In this document: one piece after another, positions 49,743-58,281 of the stretch | Layout of the letters: every line of letters starts with the position of its first letter | How positions within the stretch are numbered: the stretch's first letter is position 1 | From: Streptomyces apocyni | GTDB lineage: Bacteria > Actinomycetota > Actinomycetes > Streptomycetales > Streptomycetaceae | Direction: 5' to 3' | Assembly (NCBI RefSeq): GCF_009739465.1 | Contig: NZ_WHOM01000078.1 | Coordinates: forward strand, 290,133 to 354,132 | Length of the DNA: 64,000 nucleotides | The notes under the pieces: generated by a model | Databases searched by the model: none | Seen by the model: the letters and a program-made list of their open reading frames with translations, nothing else | What the model was told of the DNA's origin: nothing | Program-made: the position numbers and the translations under genes

Positions 49743-50993
49743 TCACAGAACGCGAATCTGGCCTTCGCCCCAGACCACGTTCTTGACACAGGTCAGCGAC
49801 TCCAGCCCCATGGGGCCGCGGGCATGCAGCTTCTGCGTGGAGACACCGATCTCCACGCCGTAGCCGAACTCGCCACCGTCGGAGAACCGCGTCGAGGTGT
49901 TGACGAAGACGCTGCCGGAGTCGGTACGGCGGGCGAACCGGCGGGCCACCGAGATGTCCTGGGCCACGATCGCCTCGGCGTTGCGGGTCCCGTAGCGGTC
50001 GATGTGGTCCAGTGCCTCGTCGAGGTCAACGACGACCTTTACGGCGAGAACCAGGTCCAGGTACTCGGTCGACCAGTCGCTCTCCTCTGCGGTCTCCGCC
50101 TTCGGCCAAAGCTCGCGGGTGCGCTCGTCACCGCGCACGCTCACCCCGAGGGCGGCGAGTTCGTCGAGACAGCCCGGCAGCCACTGGCCGGCGACGGACT
50201 CGTGGACCAGCAGGGTCTCCACGGCGTTGCACACACTGGGCCGCGAGGTCTTGCCGTTGACCACGATGCCGGTGGCACGGGACAGGTCCGCGGAGGCGTC
50301 CACGTACACGTGGCAGTTGCCGTCGCCGTCGATCACGGTGGGGACCCTGGCGTGCTCCTTGACGGTCTGGATCAGGCTGGGGCCGCCGCGCGGGACGACG
50401 AGGTCCACATACTCCTCGGCCCGCAGCAGTTCGAGAACGGACTCACGGGAGGTGTCAGGGATAAGGCGTACGGCATCGACGGGAATGTCGCTCTGTCCGG
50501 CGAGCACCTCCTCGATCACCGCTGCGATGGCGGTGTTGCTGTGCTGCGCGATGGACGAACCGCGCAGCACAGCCGCGTTGCCGGACTTCAGGCACAGGGC
50601 AGCTACATCGGCGGTGACGTTGGGCCGGGCCTCGTAGACCACCGCCACCACCCCGAGCGGTTCCCGCACCTGCTCGATGACCAGACCGTTCGGCCGGGTG
50701 ATGCCACCGGTCACCGCTCCCACCGGATCCGGGAGCGCGGCGATGGTGCGGATGGCCGCGGCCATGCCGTCGATGCGCTTGTCCGTGAGGGTGAGCCGGT
50801 CGACGAGGGTGGCGGAGGTTCCCGCCAGGCGCGCGGCGTCGGTGTCGAGGGCGTTGGCCGCCTTCAGTTCCTCCCGGTGCGAGCTGAGGGCCACGGCGAT
50901 CCGCTCCAGCACGCGGTCCTTGACTTCGGTGGGGATATCTCTCAACTCGCGGGACGCGGCGGCCGCGGCGCGGCAGATCTCGGTGACGGACAT
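49743..50993 (-). CDS. proA: Glutamate-5-semialdehyde dehydrogenase ProA
   Basis: A 416-residue NADPH-dependent enzyme reducing glutamyl-5-phosphate to the semialdehyde. Typical parts are PLGVVAVVYEARPNVTADVAALCLKSGNAAVLRGSS, the catalytic cysteine in SVCNAVETLLVHESVAG and a C-terminus with FARRTDSGSVFVNTSTRFSDGGEFGYGVEIGVS. ATG at 50993 overlaps the proB stop by one base (TGATG) after GGAGGT. Coupled to proB as in primary proline operons, but here inside the NRPS cluster. Confidence 0.93.
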   Translation of the reverse strand: MSVTEICRAAAAASRELRDIPTEVKDRVLERIAVALSSHREELKAANALDTDAARLAGTSATLVDRLTLTDKRIDGMAAAIRTIAALPDPVGAVTGGITRPNGLVIEQVREPLGVVAVVYEARPNVTADVAALCLKSGNAAVLRGSSIAQHSNTAIAAVIEEVLAGQSDIPVDAVRLIPDTSRESVLELLRAEEYVDLVVPRGGPSLIQTVKEHARVPTVIDGDGNCHVYVDASADLSRATGIVVNGKTSRPSVCNAVETLLVHESVAGQWLPGCLDELAALGVSVRGDERTRELWPKAETAEESDWSTEYLDLVLAVKVVVDLDEALDHIDRYGTRNAEAIVAQDISVARRFARRTDSGSVFVNTSTRFSDGGEFGYGVEIGVSTQKLHARGPMGLESLTCVKNVVWGEGQIRVL

Positions 50994-52081
50994 CAGCAGA
51001 CCTCCTGAAGTGTGACGTACTCGGTGTGGTGCAGAACGGTCATGTCGTGGCTACGGCGCTCGGTCACGTCCTCGCTCGCGCACAGCTCGGCCAGCCGACG
51101 GGAGCTGGCACGGGTGCGGCCCCTGGCTACCGGCCGGCCGTCCCGCGCCACGATGTCGACGATGTCGCCGACGGCGAAGGTGCCCTCGGTCCGCGCGACG
51201 GAGCTGAGCGGCACTGCTCCGCCGTCGTGGGCGACGCGGCCCAGGACGGTGACGGTGCCGCGCGGCGGGCCCGCGAACGCGCGCCACAACTGACCGAGGT
51301 CGTACCCGCGCGGGGCGGGACACGGGTGCACGACGGTTCCCACGGGTTCCCCACGCAACGCCCTGGCCAGGACGTCCGACTCCCCCGCGGCGGCGATCAC
51401 GGTCGTGACCCCGGCCAGGCTGGTGATCCACGCGGCGCCCAGCTTGCTGACCATGCCGCCGGATCCCGGCCCGGTGCCCGACGCCCCGGCCAGGCGCTCC
51501 AGTTCCACCGTCATCCCCTTGACCTCGGGGACGAGCCGGGCATCCGGATCCGTCCGCGGATCGCTTCCGTACAGCCCCGGCACGTCGGTGAGCAGCATGA
51601 GCCGGTGCGCTTGGAGCAGCACGCTCAAGAGCGCCGCGAGAATGTCGTTGTTGCGCACCTGGACGGCGTCGTTCTCATTGACCACCGGAATGACACCTCG
51701 GTCCAAGGCGTGCCCGAGCACGGACTTGATTCCGTCGCGATGCCGGTCGTCGAGCAGGTCCACCGGCGTGAACAGGAACTGGGCCGCCGTCAGCCCGTGG
51801 TCGGCCAGGCGGGACCGGAACGCCTCGAACAGCGCGCCCTGCCCTACGGCTGCCGCGAGTTGCCGCGTCGTGGCTGCTTCGGTGCGGGCGCCGCCAAGGC
51901 TGGCGGCTCCCAGCGCGATGGCTCCCGAGGTCACCAGGACTGGGCGCAGACCGTCACGGACCAGGCCGGCCACGGACGCGGCGAGGGAATCCGCCTTGGC
52001 CGGGTCCAGGTTTCCGTCGGTGACCAGAGACGAGGTACCGATCTTGATGACGACGCGGTCCGGATGCGGGGAGTCAGACAT
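50993..52081 (-). CDS. proB: Glutamate 5-kinase ProB
   Basis: A 362-residue kinase with a C-terminal PUA domain, catalysing the first step of proline synthesis. VVIKIGTSSLVTDGNLD opens the amino-acid kinase fold, VIPVVNENDAV and GTGPGSGGMVSKLGAAW are substrate and ATP motifs, and DIVDIVARDGRPVARGRT belongs to the PUA part. I choose ATG 52081 with GGAAGGA upstream; GTG 52123, overlapping the NRPS stop, is the alternative. Whether it is proline-feedback-resistant cannot be read by eye, but would matter for precursor supply. Confidence 0.9.
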   Translation of the reverse strand: MSDSPHPDRVVIKIGTSSLVTDGNLDPAKADSLAASVAGLVRDGLRPVLVTSGAIALGAASLGGARTEAATTRQLAAAVGQGALFEAFRSRLADHGLTAAQFLFTPVDLLDDRHRDGIKSVLGHALDRGVIPVVNENDAVQVRNNDILAALLSVLLQAHRLMLLTDVPGLYGSDPRTDPDARLVPEVKGMTVELERLAGASGTGPGSGGMVSKLGAAWITSLAGVTTVIAAAGESDVLARALRGEPVGTVVHPCPAPRGYDLGQLWRAFAGPPRGTVTVLGRVAHDGGAVPLSSVARTEGTFAVGDIVDIVARDGRPVARGRTRASSRRLAELCASEDVTERRSHDMTVLHHTEYVTLQEVC

Positions 52082-52119
52082 GGGCGGAATCAGTCCTTCC
52101 TGTGTGGTTCGGTCGCTGG

Positions 52120-55100
52120 TCACACGGACCACGCCGCACAGTCCAAGGGGCCAGCGTGAAAAACGAACTGACGGGGAATCACCTTGTCCTCCAGCCCACA
52201 CGCGATCAGGTCCCGCCGCAGGGACTCGGTCAGCGCGTGTTCCAGTCGCGGCGCCAGGACGCCACGCGGCGGTGTCCCACCGCGCACCCGCTGGCCCGTG
52301 GGCCGGGCGGTCAGCGGTTCGCTGAGCGTGTAGTGACCAGACCGGTCCACAGCCCGGCACACGACGTCGATGGTGCCGTGTGCTCCGGACCGCGCCCAGC
52401 CGACGCGGACGGCCCTGCCGTGCAGCTCGCCGAGCCGCCACAGCTCCTCTGGGTCGACTGCCTCGTGGTCCTGCGCGCTCGCCGGACCTGGGTCGTCGGT
52501 CGAGGTCAACCCGTAGAAGTCGCGTAGGGACAGTGCCTCAGTGAGCCGGGCGTTGGCGACCTGCCGGTAGGCGAACGCCTCGGGTTCGGCGGCGAGCCGC
52601 CGTGCGATCGCTTCGGCGCCGACCGGGCCGTCGGTGTCCCACTGCGTCGGGTCATCCTCGGGGGGACAGCCCACATGCAGCACCACGTCGTACCGGAACA
52701 GCGCCATCTCGTTGGCCCCGGTCCCGCGTCGCGGCGCGATCTCGACCGCTGTGATGCGGTCGTGGTCGTCCACCAGCTCCTGGAAGAAGCATGGGTCCAC
52801 ACTGAGCTCACTGTCGGCCTGCAGCCCTCGCTCAACGGCGTCGCGCACAGTCTCGCGGTCCGTCCCGACAGCAGCGCGCCGATGTTCCCGGAGCACGAGG
52901 AACGCTTCCCGCAGCGCGCTGTTGCGCAGGTCGCCCAGGAACACGTGGCCGCCGTTATCGACCTCCGCCACCGCGTGGTCGATAACCTGCTTCAGGTGGA
53001 CCAGGGAGGGGAAGTACTGGGCGACCGAGTTGACCACCACCGTGTCGTAGGGGCCGGCCACGGCACGGCCTGCCGTCAGCGCGTCGGCCTTCCGCACCAG
53101 GATCTCGGTACCGGTTCCTTCCCGGGCCGCCACCTCGGCCACCTGGTGCAGCATGTCCACGGCGGAGTCGGCGTAGTCGGTCGCCACGTACCGTTCAGGG
53201 CGGGCCTGTGCGCACAGCGGGCGTACTAGGAGGCCCGTTCCCGCGCCGATCTCCAGCAGTCTGCGCGGGGCGAGCGCGCTGACGCGGTTCACGGTGTTCG
53301 CCACCCACTCGTCCATCTGGCAGGCCGGAATGGCCTCGCCCGTGAAGCTGTCGGTCCAACCGAGCAGAGAGGCCTCACCGCCCGCCTCGCCCGCGGCATC
53401 CGGAGGCTCCTGGGCCGGTGTGTACGTACTCTCGAAGACGAAGCGCCAGGTCTCCATGAACGCCTCTACGTCGTCCGCTGCGGTGCCGCTCGCCGGCACC
53501 AGGTGCGCGACGACCCGGGAGCCGCCGTCCGGTTCGCGGTGGGCCACCACCGCGGCCTCCGCTATCTGCGGATGGCCGAGCAGTACCTTCTCCACGGCGC
53601 CGAGCCGGGACGCAAGCGGTTCCGCGTCGCAACCGGGCGGCAACGGTACGTCCCTCACGCGTCGGCACGGATCGGTGCGGACCTCGCGCAGGAAGGTGGC
53701 GAACGCCGCGGCGAGCCGGGACATCGTCTCGCGCCCGAACAGATCGGTGTCGTAGCAGAGTTCACCGGCAAGACCACCATCCTGGCGCGTCAGGTCGAGG
53801 GAGATGTCGAAGCGGCTGCTGGGAATGTCCAGCCGCTGGCTTTCGGCTACCACACCGTCGATGCGCAGTTCTCCGGCGCCACTGTCCTCAAATAGCTGGC
53901 AGGTGGCCTGGACCAGCGGGTTGCGCCCCAGATCCCGTTCTGGGTTGACGAGTTCGACGAGCCGCTCGAACGGTGCCGCCTGATGGGCATAGCCGGACAG
54001 CGCGGTGTCGCGGACCTGGTCCAGGAAGTCCGTGAAGGTCGGGTCGTCGTCCAGTCGGCCCCGGATGGGCAGGATGTTGACGAAGAGGCCGATGAGGTCT
54101 TCCAGTTCCGGTCGGGTGCGCCCGGCGACCGGTACGCCCACCAACAGGTCCTGCTGCCCGGTCCAGCGCGCCAGCACCGCCTGGAAGGCGGCGAGCAGCA
54201 CGCTGAACAGTGTGGTGCGGTGCGCGTGTGCCAGTTCGGTGAGTTCGGCGGTGACATCGGGCGGCACTTCGAAGTGGACGGTCTCGCCCCGCCCGGAGTG
54301 CACGGGCGGCCGAAGCCGGTCGGGCCGCAGGGCCAGTTCGGCCGGGGCCCCGGCCAGCTCGGCGCGCCAGTACGCGAGATCCCCGTCGAGCCGCGCCTCG
54401 TGGGCTGGCTCTCGCTCCCATGCTGCGAAGTCCTGGTACTGAAGGAGGGGTTCGGGCAGCGTGGTGGCACGCCCGGAAGCGATGTCCCGGTAGTGGGCCG
54501 ACACCTCGGCGAGCAGCACCCGAACCGACCAGCCGTCGCAGACGATGTGGTGAACCCCGAAGACCAGCACATGCTCGTCGGGAGCCAGGGCGAGCACGGA
54601 CGCCTCGAACAGAGGACCGGTGGCCAGGTCGTAGACCCGCCGTCCCACCTCCTGGACGTGCGCGGCGGCACGGGCCTTCGCCTTCCGGAGAGGCAGATCC
54701 GTCAGGTCCAGGACAGTGACGTCCTGGCCCCAGTGGGGCTCGACGGTCTGCCGGAGGCAGTGGTCACCTAGTTCGAAGCGGCTACGCAACACATCATGCC
54801 GGGCCACCGTCCTACGGATGGCGGCGGCCAGTACCGGGATGCTGAGCCGGCCTCGCAGCGTCAGCGCCTCGACCATGTTGTAGCCGAAGCCGCCGGGCGC
54901 GACCTGCTGGAGGAACCACAGCCGCTGCTGTGCGGTGGACGCGACGGCCATGTCCCGGCCGCGGAAAACGGGGAGGGTCTGCTGTTGCCCGGTCCCGCGG
55001 TCCAGGGTCGCGGCCAGCCCCGCCACGGTCGGGGTCTCGAAGAGGGTCCGCAGCGGTACCTCGACGCCGAGACGGCCCCGGATCCGCGTGAGGAGCTGGA

Positions 55101-58100
55101 CCGCCGACAGCGAGTGACCGCCGAGCCGGAAGAAGTCATCGAACCGGCCGACGTCCGCGATCCCGAGCACTTCACTGAAGATCTCCGCCAGTTCAGTCTC
55201 GGTGCCGACGACAGGCGCAGCGAACTCGGCCGCGCGCAGTGCGGACTCGGCGGGGGCGGGCAGCAGCGCCGTGGCGATCTTTCCGCTGACGTTGCGGGGC
55301 ACCTCGGCCACCCGGACGATCGCGGCCGGAACCATGTAGTCGGGCAGCCGGGCGGCCAGGTGCTCGCGCAGCGTCCTGGTCCCCAGGCCCTCGTCCGCGA
55401 CGACGTACCCGGCGAGCCGAGGCCGTCCGTGGGCATCCGGGGGCGCCACCACGGCCGCATCCCGCACCAGGGCATGCGACAGCAGCGCGGACTCCACCTC
55501 CCCGGGGTCGATGCGATATCCCCTGACCTTCAACTGTCCGTCGGCGCGACCCAGGTACTCGACCTGGCCGTCCGGACGGAACCGCCCCAGGTCGCCGGTG
55601 CGGTACATCCGCTGGCCCGGTTCGACGGCGTAGGGATCGGGCACGAAACTCTCGGCGGTGCGCACGGGGTCATTCAGATAGCCCACGGCCAGCTGCGGGC
55701 CGGACAGACAGATCTCGCCGCTCACGCCGGGGGGTACCGGCCGCCCGGTCCCGTCGAGGATCATCGCCCGGCAGTTGGCCAGCGGAGTGCCGACCACCGG
55801 CCCGGACCCGCTCGTCACTGCCGCACCCAGCGCGTCCACGGTGAACTCGGTCGGCCCATACAGGTTGACCGCCAGTACTCCGGGTTCGGACGCGAGCCGT
55901 GCCCACAGCGACGGACGCATCGCCTCCCCGCCCAGTACGAACAGCCACGGACCACTTCGGCCGGGTCCATCGAACAGGCCTAGGCCGACAAGCTGTTCGA
56001 GGAACGAGGGCGTCGCCTCCAGGACGTCGACCTCACGCTCACGCAGCGTGGTCAGCAGGCTCCGCGCGTCCCGGGCGGTGTCGTCGTCCACCACGTGCAG
56101 CAGGTGTCCGTCGACCATCCACAGCAGCTGGTCCCAGCTCGCGTCGAAGGCCACCGACAAGGTGAAAGCGACCCGCAGTCTGCCCTCGGGGCAGGCCGCC
56201 GCCATCCGCGCATAGTGCGACCCCCGGTGCGAGTGCAGCAGGTTGGCCAGCGCGCCGTGCCGAACGACCACGCCCTTGGGGGTCGAGGTCGACCCAGAGG
56301 TGAAGACGATGTAAGCGGGGTCGTCGGGGCGTGGCGCCGTCCCGCCCGGCCCGGGCCCGTCGTGGGGACCTGCGGCGGCATCCGCCAGATCCAACAGCGG
56401 CAGCCCGAGCGCCGCGGCCCGGGTTCGGTGGTCTGCGTCGGTGAGCAGCATCCGGACCGAGGCCTCGCTGGTGATGGCACGCAACCGGTCCGCCGGATTG
56501 GCGGGGTCCAGCGGCACCAGTACGGCCCCGGCACGCAGGACGCCGAACATGGCCGCGGGCAGCAGCCCACTGCGCCCGGCCAGCAGGCCCACCCGGTCCC
56601 CCGGGCCGACGCCCGCGGCGCGCAGCGCCCGGGCTACCGAGGCGATCGTGTCGCCGAACTCCTGATAGGTCCACTCGTGGCGGGCGTCGCTGACGGCGAC
56701 GTCCCCGGGACGCTCGGCGATCTGGGCGTCCAGGGCAGTCAGCACCGTCTCACCCGCCGGGACCTGGACGCCCGGCCCCCAGCCGTAGGAGCGCAGCGTC
56801 TCGGCCTCGGCCTCGGCGGACAGCAAGGGCAGGCGTGACACCGTGGTGCCAGGTGCCTCCACGGCGGCGGCGAGCAGAACCAGGAAGCACTCGGCGAGCC
56901 GTGCGGCGGTCTGCTCGTCGAACAGTTCGCGGCTGTAGTTGAACGAGGCACGCAGCCGCTCCCCGTCCGCGTACATGTCCAGCGCGAGGTCAACGAACGT
57001 CGTCGGCTGGGCGGTCCGCACCTGCGAGGTACGGGTGCCGGCCAGTGGGAGATGCCCGCCGAAGTCGCCTTCGAGAAGCTGGAACATCACCTGGAACAGC
57101 GGGTTGACACCCTGGACCCGCTCCGGGTTCAGCTCCTCGACGATGCGTTCGAAGGGCAGCTCCCCGTACTCCTGGCCGTCGAGGACGCTGGAGCGCGCCC
57201 GGCCCACCAGTTCGGTGAAGGCCGGGTCGTCGCTCAGATCGGCACGCAGCGGCAGCGTGTTGACCAGCACCCCGAACAGTGACTCGGTACCGGCGCGGCC
57301 CCGTCCGCTCACCGGGCAGCCGACGACTATGTCCTGTTCGCCGCTGACCTTGGCGAGGAATGCCTGGAAGGCTGCGAGCAGCACGGTGTGCCGGGTCGAC
57401 CGCGTGCCGCGCGCCAACTCCCCGATGCACCGGGTCAGCTCCGCGGGCAGCGTGAACTCGTGCACCCCCGCCTCAGGGAAGTGGCTGGCGCCGCGAGGCC
57501 GGTCGGCCGGCAGGGACAGGGAGGCGGGCGCTCCGGCCAGATGGCTCCGCCAGTGGCGCAGGCACTCCTCGGTGCGCCCTTCGTCAAGCCACTCCCGCTC
57601 CCAGGCCGCGTAGTCCGCGTACTGGAGTTCCGGGTCGGACAGGTTGGACGGCTCGCCGCAGGCGAACTGCCGGTACAGCACGGACAGTTCACGAAGGAGT
57701 AGACCCATTGACCAGCCGTCACAGACGATGTGGTGCGCGGTGACGACCACGACGTGTTCGTCAGCGCCGAGTTCACCGACGTGCAGACGCAGCAGCGGTC
57801 CCGACGCCAGGCTGAAAGGCCTCCGCATCTCGGAGCGGTGGAAATCGCGCACCGCCTCGCTGGCGGACCGGCCCGCCACCCGCAGCCGGGTCAGTTCGAA
57901 CCCCGGACGCGCCTGGGCCGAGCCCGGGTCGGCGATCACTTGGACGATCACGCCGTCGGTCTGCTCGAACCGGGTCCTCAGCACCTCGTGCCGGGTGCAC
58001 AGTTCGTTCGCCGCCCGGGACAGCGCGTTGACGTCCAGCGGTCCGGTGACCGTGAACGCCTCGGTCACGTGGTACGCGGTTCCCTGCGGATCCAGTTCCT

Positions 58101-58155
58101 GCAGCAGCCACAGCCGCTGCTGGGCGAACGCTGCCGCGCACCGCTGCTCTGCCAT
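52120..58155 (-). CDS. NRPS: C-A-PCP-C-(A remnant)-methyltransferase
   Basis: A 2011-residue NRPS. C1 (1-440) has HHIVCDG at 141. A1 (about 475-965) is complete, with FTSGSTSTPKGVV, NLYGPTEFTV, YRTGD, VRGYRIDPGEV and the A10 lysine in RNVSGKIA. PCP1 has FFRLGGHSLSAVQL (Ser 1015). C2 (1065-1500) has HHIVCDG at 1202. The final module has only an A8-like stretch (SRLGAVEKVLLGHPQIAEAAVV, 1517-1538), then an NRPS methyltransferase (LEIGAGTG at 1634 to RYDVVLHVG), then an A9-like tail; no adenylation core, PCP or thioesterase. The A1 pocket reads acidic at two positions, hinting at a basic residue. Confidence 0.9.
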   Translation of the reverse strand: MAEQRCAAAFAQQRLWLLQELDPQGTAYHVTEAFTVTGPLDVNALSRAANELCTRHEVLRTRFEQTDGVIVQVIADPGSAQARPGFELTRLRVAGRSASEAVRDFHRSEMRRPFSLASGPLLRLHVGELGADEHVVVVTAHHIVCDGWSMGLLLRELSVLYRQFACGEPSNLSDPELQYADYAAWEREWLDEGRTEECLRHWRSHLAGAPASLSLPADRPRGASHFPEAGVHEFTLPAELTRCIGELARGTRSTRHTVLLAAFQAFLAKVSGEQDIVVGCPVSGRGRAGTESLFGVLVNTLPLRADLSDDPAFTELVGRARSSVLDGQEYGELPFERIVEELNPERVQGVNPLFQVMFQLLEGDFGGHLPLAGTRTSQVRTAQPTTFVDLALDMYADGERLRASFNYSRELFDEQTAARLAECFLVLLAAAVEAPGTTVSRLPLLSAEAEAETLRSYGWGPGVQVPAGETVLTALDAQIAERPGDVAVSDARHEWTYQEFGDTIASVARALRAAGVGPGDRVGLLAGRSGLLPAAMFGVLRAGAVLVPLDPANPADRLRAITSEASVRMLLTDADHRTRAAALGLPLLDLADAAAGPHDGPGPGGTAPRPDDPAYIVFTSGSTSTPKGVVVRHGALANLLHSHRGSHYARMAAACPEGRLRVAFTLSVAFDASWDQLLWMVDGHLLHVVDDDTARDARSLLTTLREREVDVLEATPSFLEQLVGLGLFDGPGRSGPWLFVLGGEAMRPSLWARLASEPGVLAVNLYGPTEFTVDALGAAVTSGSGPVVGTPLANCRAMILDGTGRPVPPGVSGEICLSGPQLAVGYLNDPVRTAESFVPDPYAVEPGQRMYRTGDLGRFRPDGQVEYLGRADGQLKVRGYRIDPGEVESALLSHALVRDAAVVAPPDAHGRPRLAGYVVADEGLGTRTLREHLAARLPDYMVPAAIVRVAEVPRNVSGKIATALLPAPAESALRAAEFAAPVVGTETELAEIFSEVLGIADVGRFDDFFRLGGHSLSAVQLLTRIRGRLGVEVPLRTLFETPTVAGLAATLDRGTGQQQTLPVFRGRDMAVASTAQQRLWFLQQVAPGGFGYNMVEALTLRGRLSIPVLAAAIRRTVARHDVLRSRFELGDHCLRQTVEPHWGQDVTVLDLTDLPLRKAKARAAAHVQEVGRRVYDLATGPLFEASVLALAPDEHVLVFGVHHIVCDGWSVRVLLAEVSAHYRDIASGRATTLPEPLLQYQDFAAWEREPAHEARLDGDLAYWRAELAGAPAELALRPDRLRPPVHSGRGETVHFEVPPDVTAELTELAHAHRTTLFSVLLAAFQAVLARWTGQQDLLVGVPVAGRTRPELEDLIGLFVNILPIRGRLDDDPTFTDFLDQVRDTALSGYAHQAAPFERLVELVNPERDLGRNPLVQATCQLFEDSGAGELRIDGVVAESQRLDIPSSRFDISLDLTRQDGGLAGELCYDTDLFGRETMSRLAAAFATFLREVRTDPCRRVRDVPLPPGCDAEPLASRLGAVEKVLLGHPQIAEAAVVAHREPDGGSRVVAHLVPASGTAADDVEAFMETWRFVFESTYTPAQEPPDAAGEAGGEASLLGWTDSFTGEAIPACQMDEWVANTVNRVSALAPRRLLEIGAGTGLLVRPLCAQARPERYVATDYADSAVDMLHQVAEVAAREGTGTEILVRKADALTAGRAVAGPYDTVVVNSVAQYFPSLVHLKQVIDHAVAEVDNGGHVFLGDLRNSALREAFLVLREHRRAAVGTDRETVRDAVERGLQADSELSVDPCFFQELVDDHDRITAVEIAPRRGTGANEMALFRYDVVLHVGCPPEDDPTQWDTDGPVGAEAIARRLAAEPEAFAYRQVANARLTEALSLRDFYGLTSTDDPGPASAQDHEAVDPEELWRLGELHGRAVRVGWARSGAHGTIDVVCRAVDRSGHYTLSEPLTARPTGQRVRGGTPPRGVLAPRLEHALTESLRRDLIACGLEDKVIPRQFVFHAGPLDCAAWSV

Positions 58156-58281
58156 GTCGTAACCCTTCGCTGCCGTGATGACGTCTGCGCTTCCGCGTCT
58201 TCGGTGCTTCTCTGCCTGATGAACTTCTGGTGGTGACTTCCGCGGGGAACTCGCCGCCGTGCCCTGCCGTCGGGCACCCGG

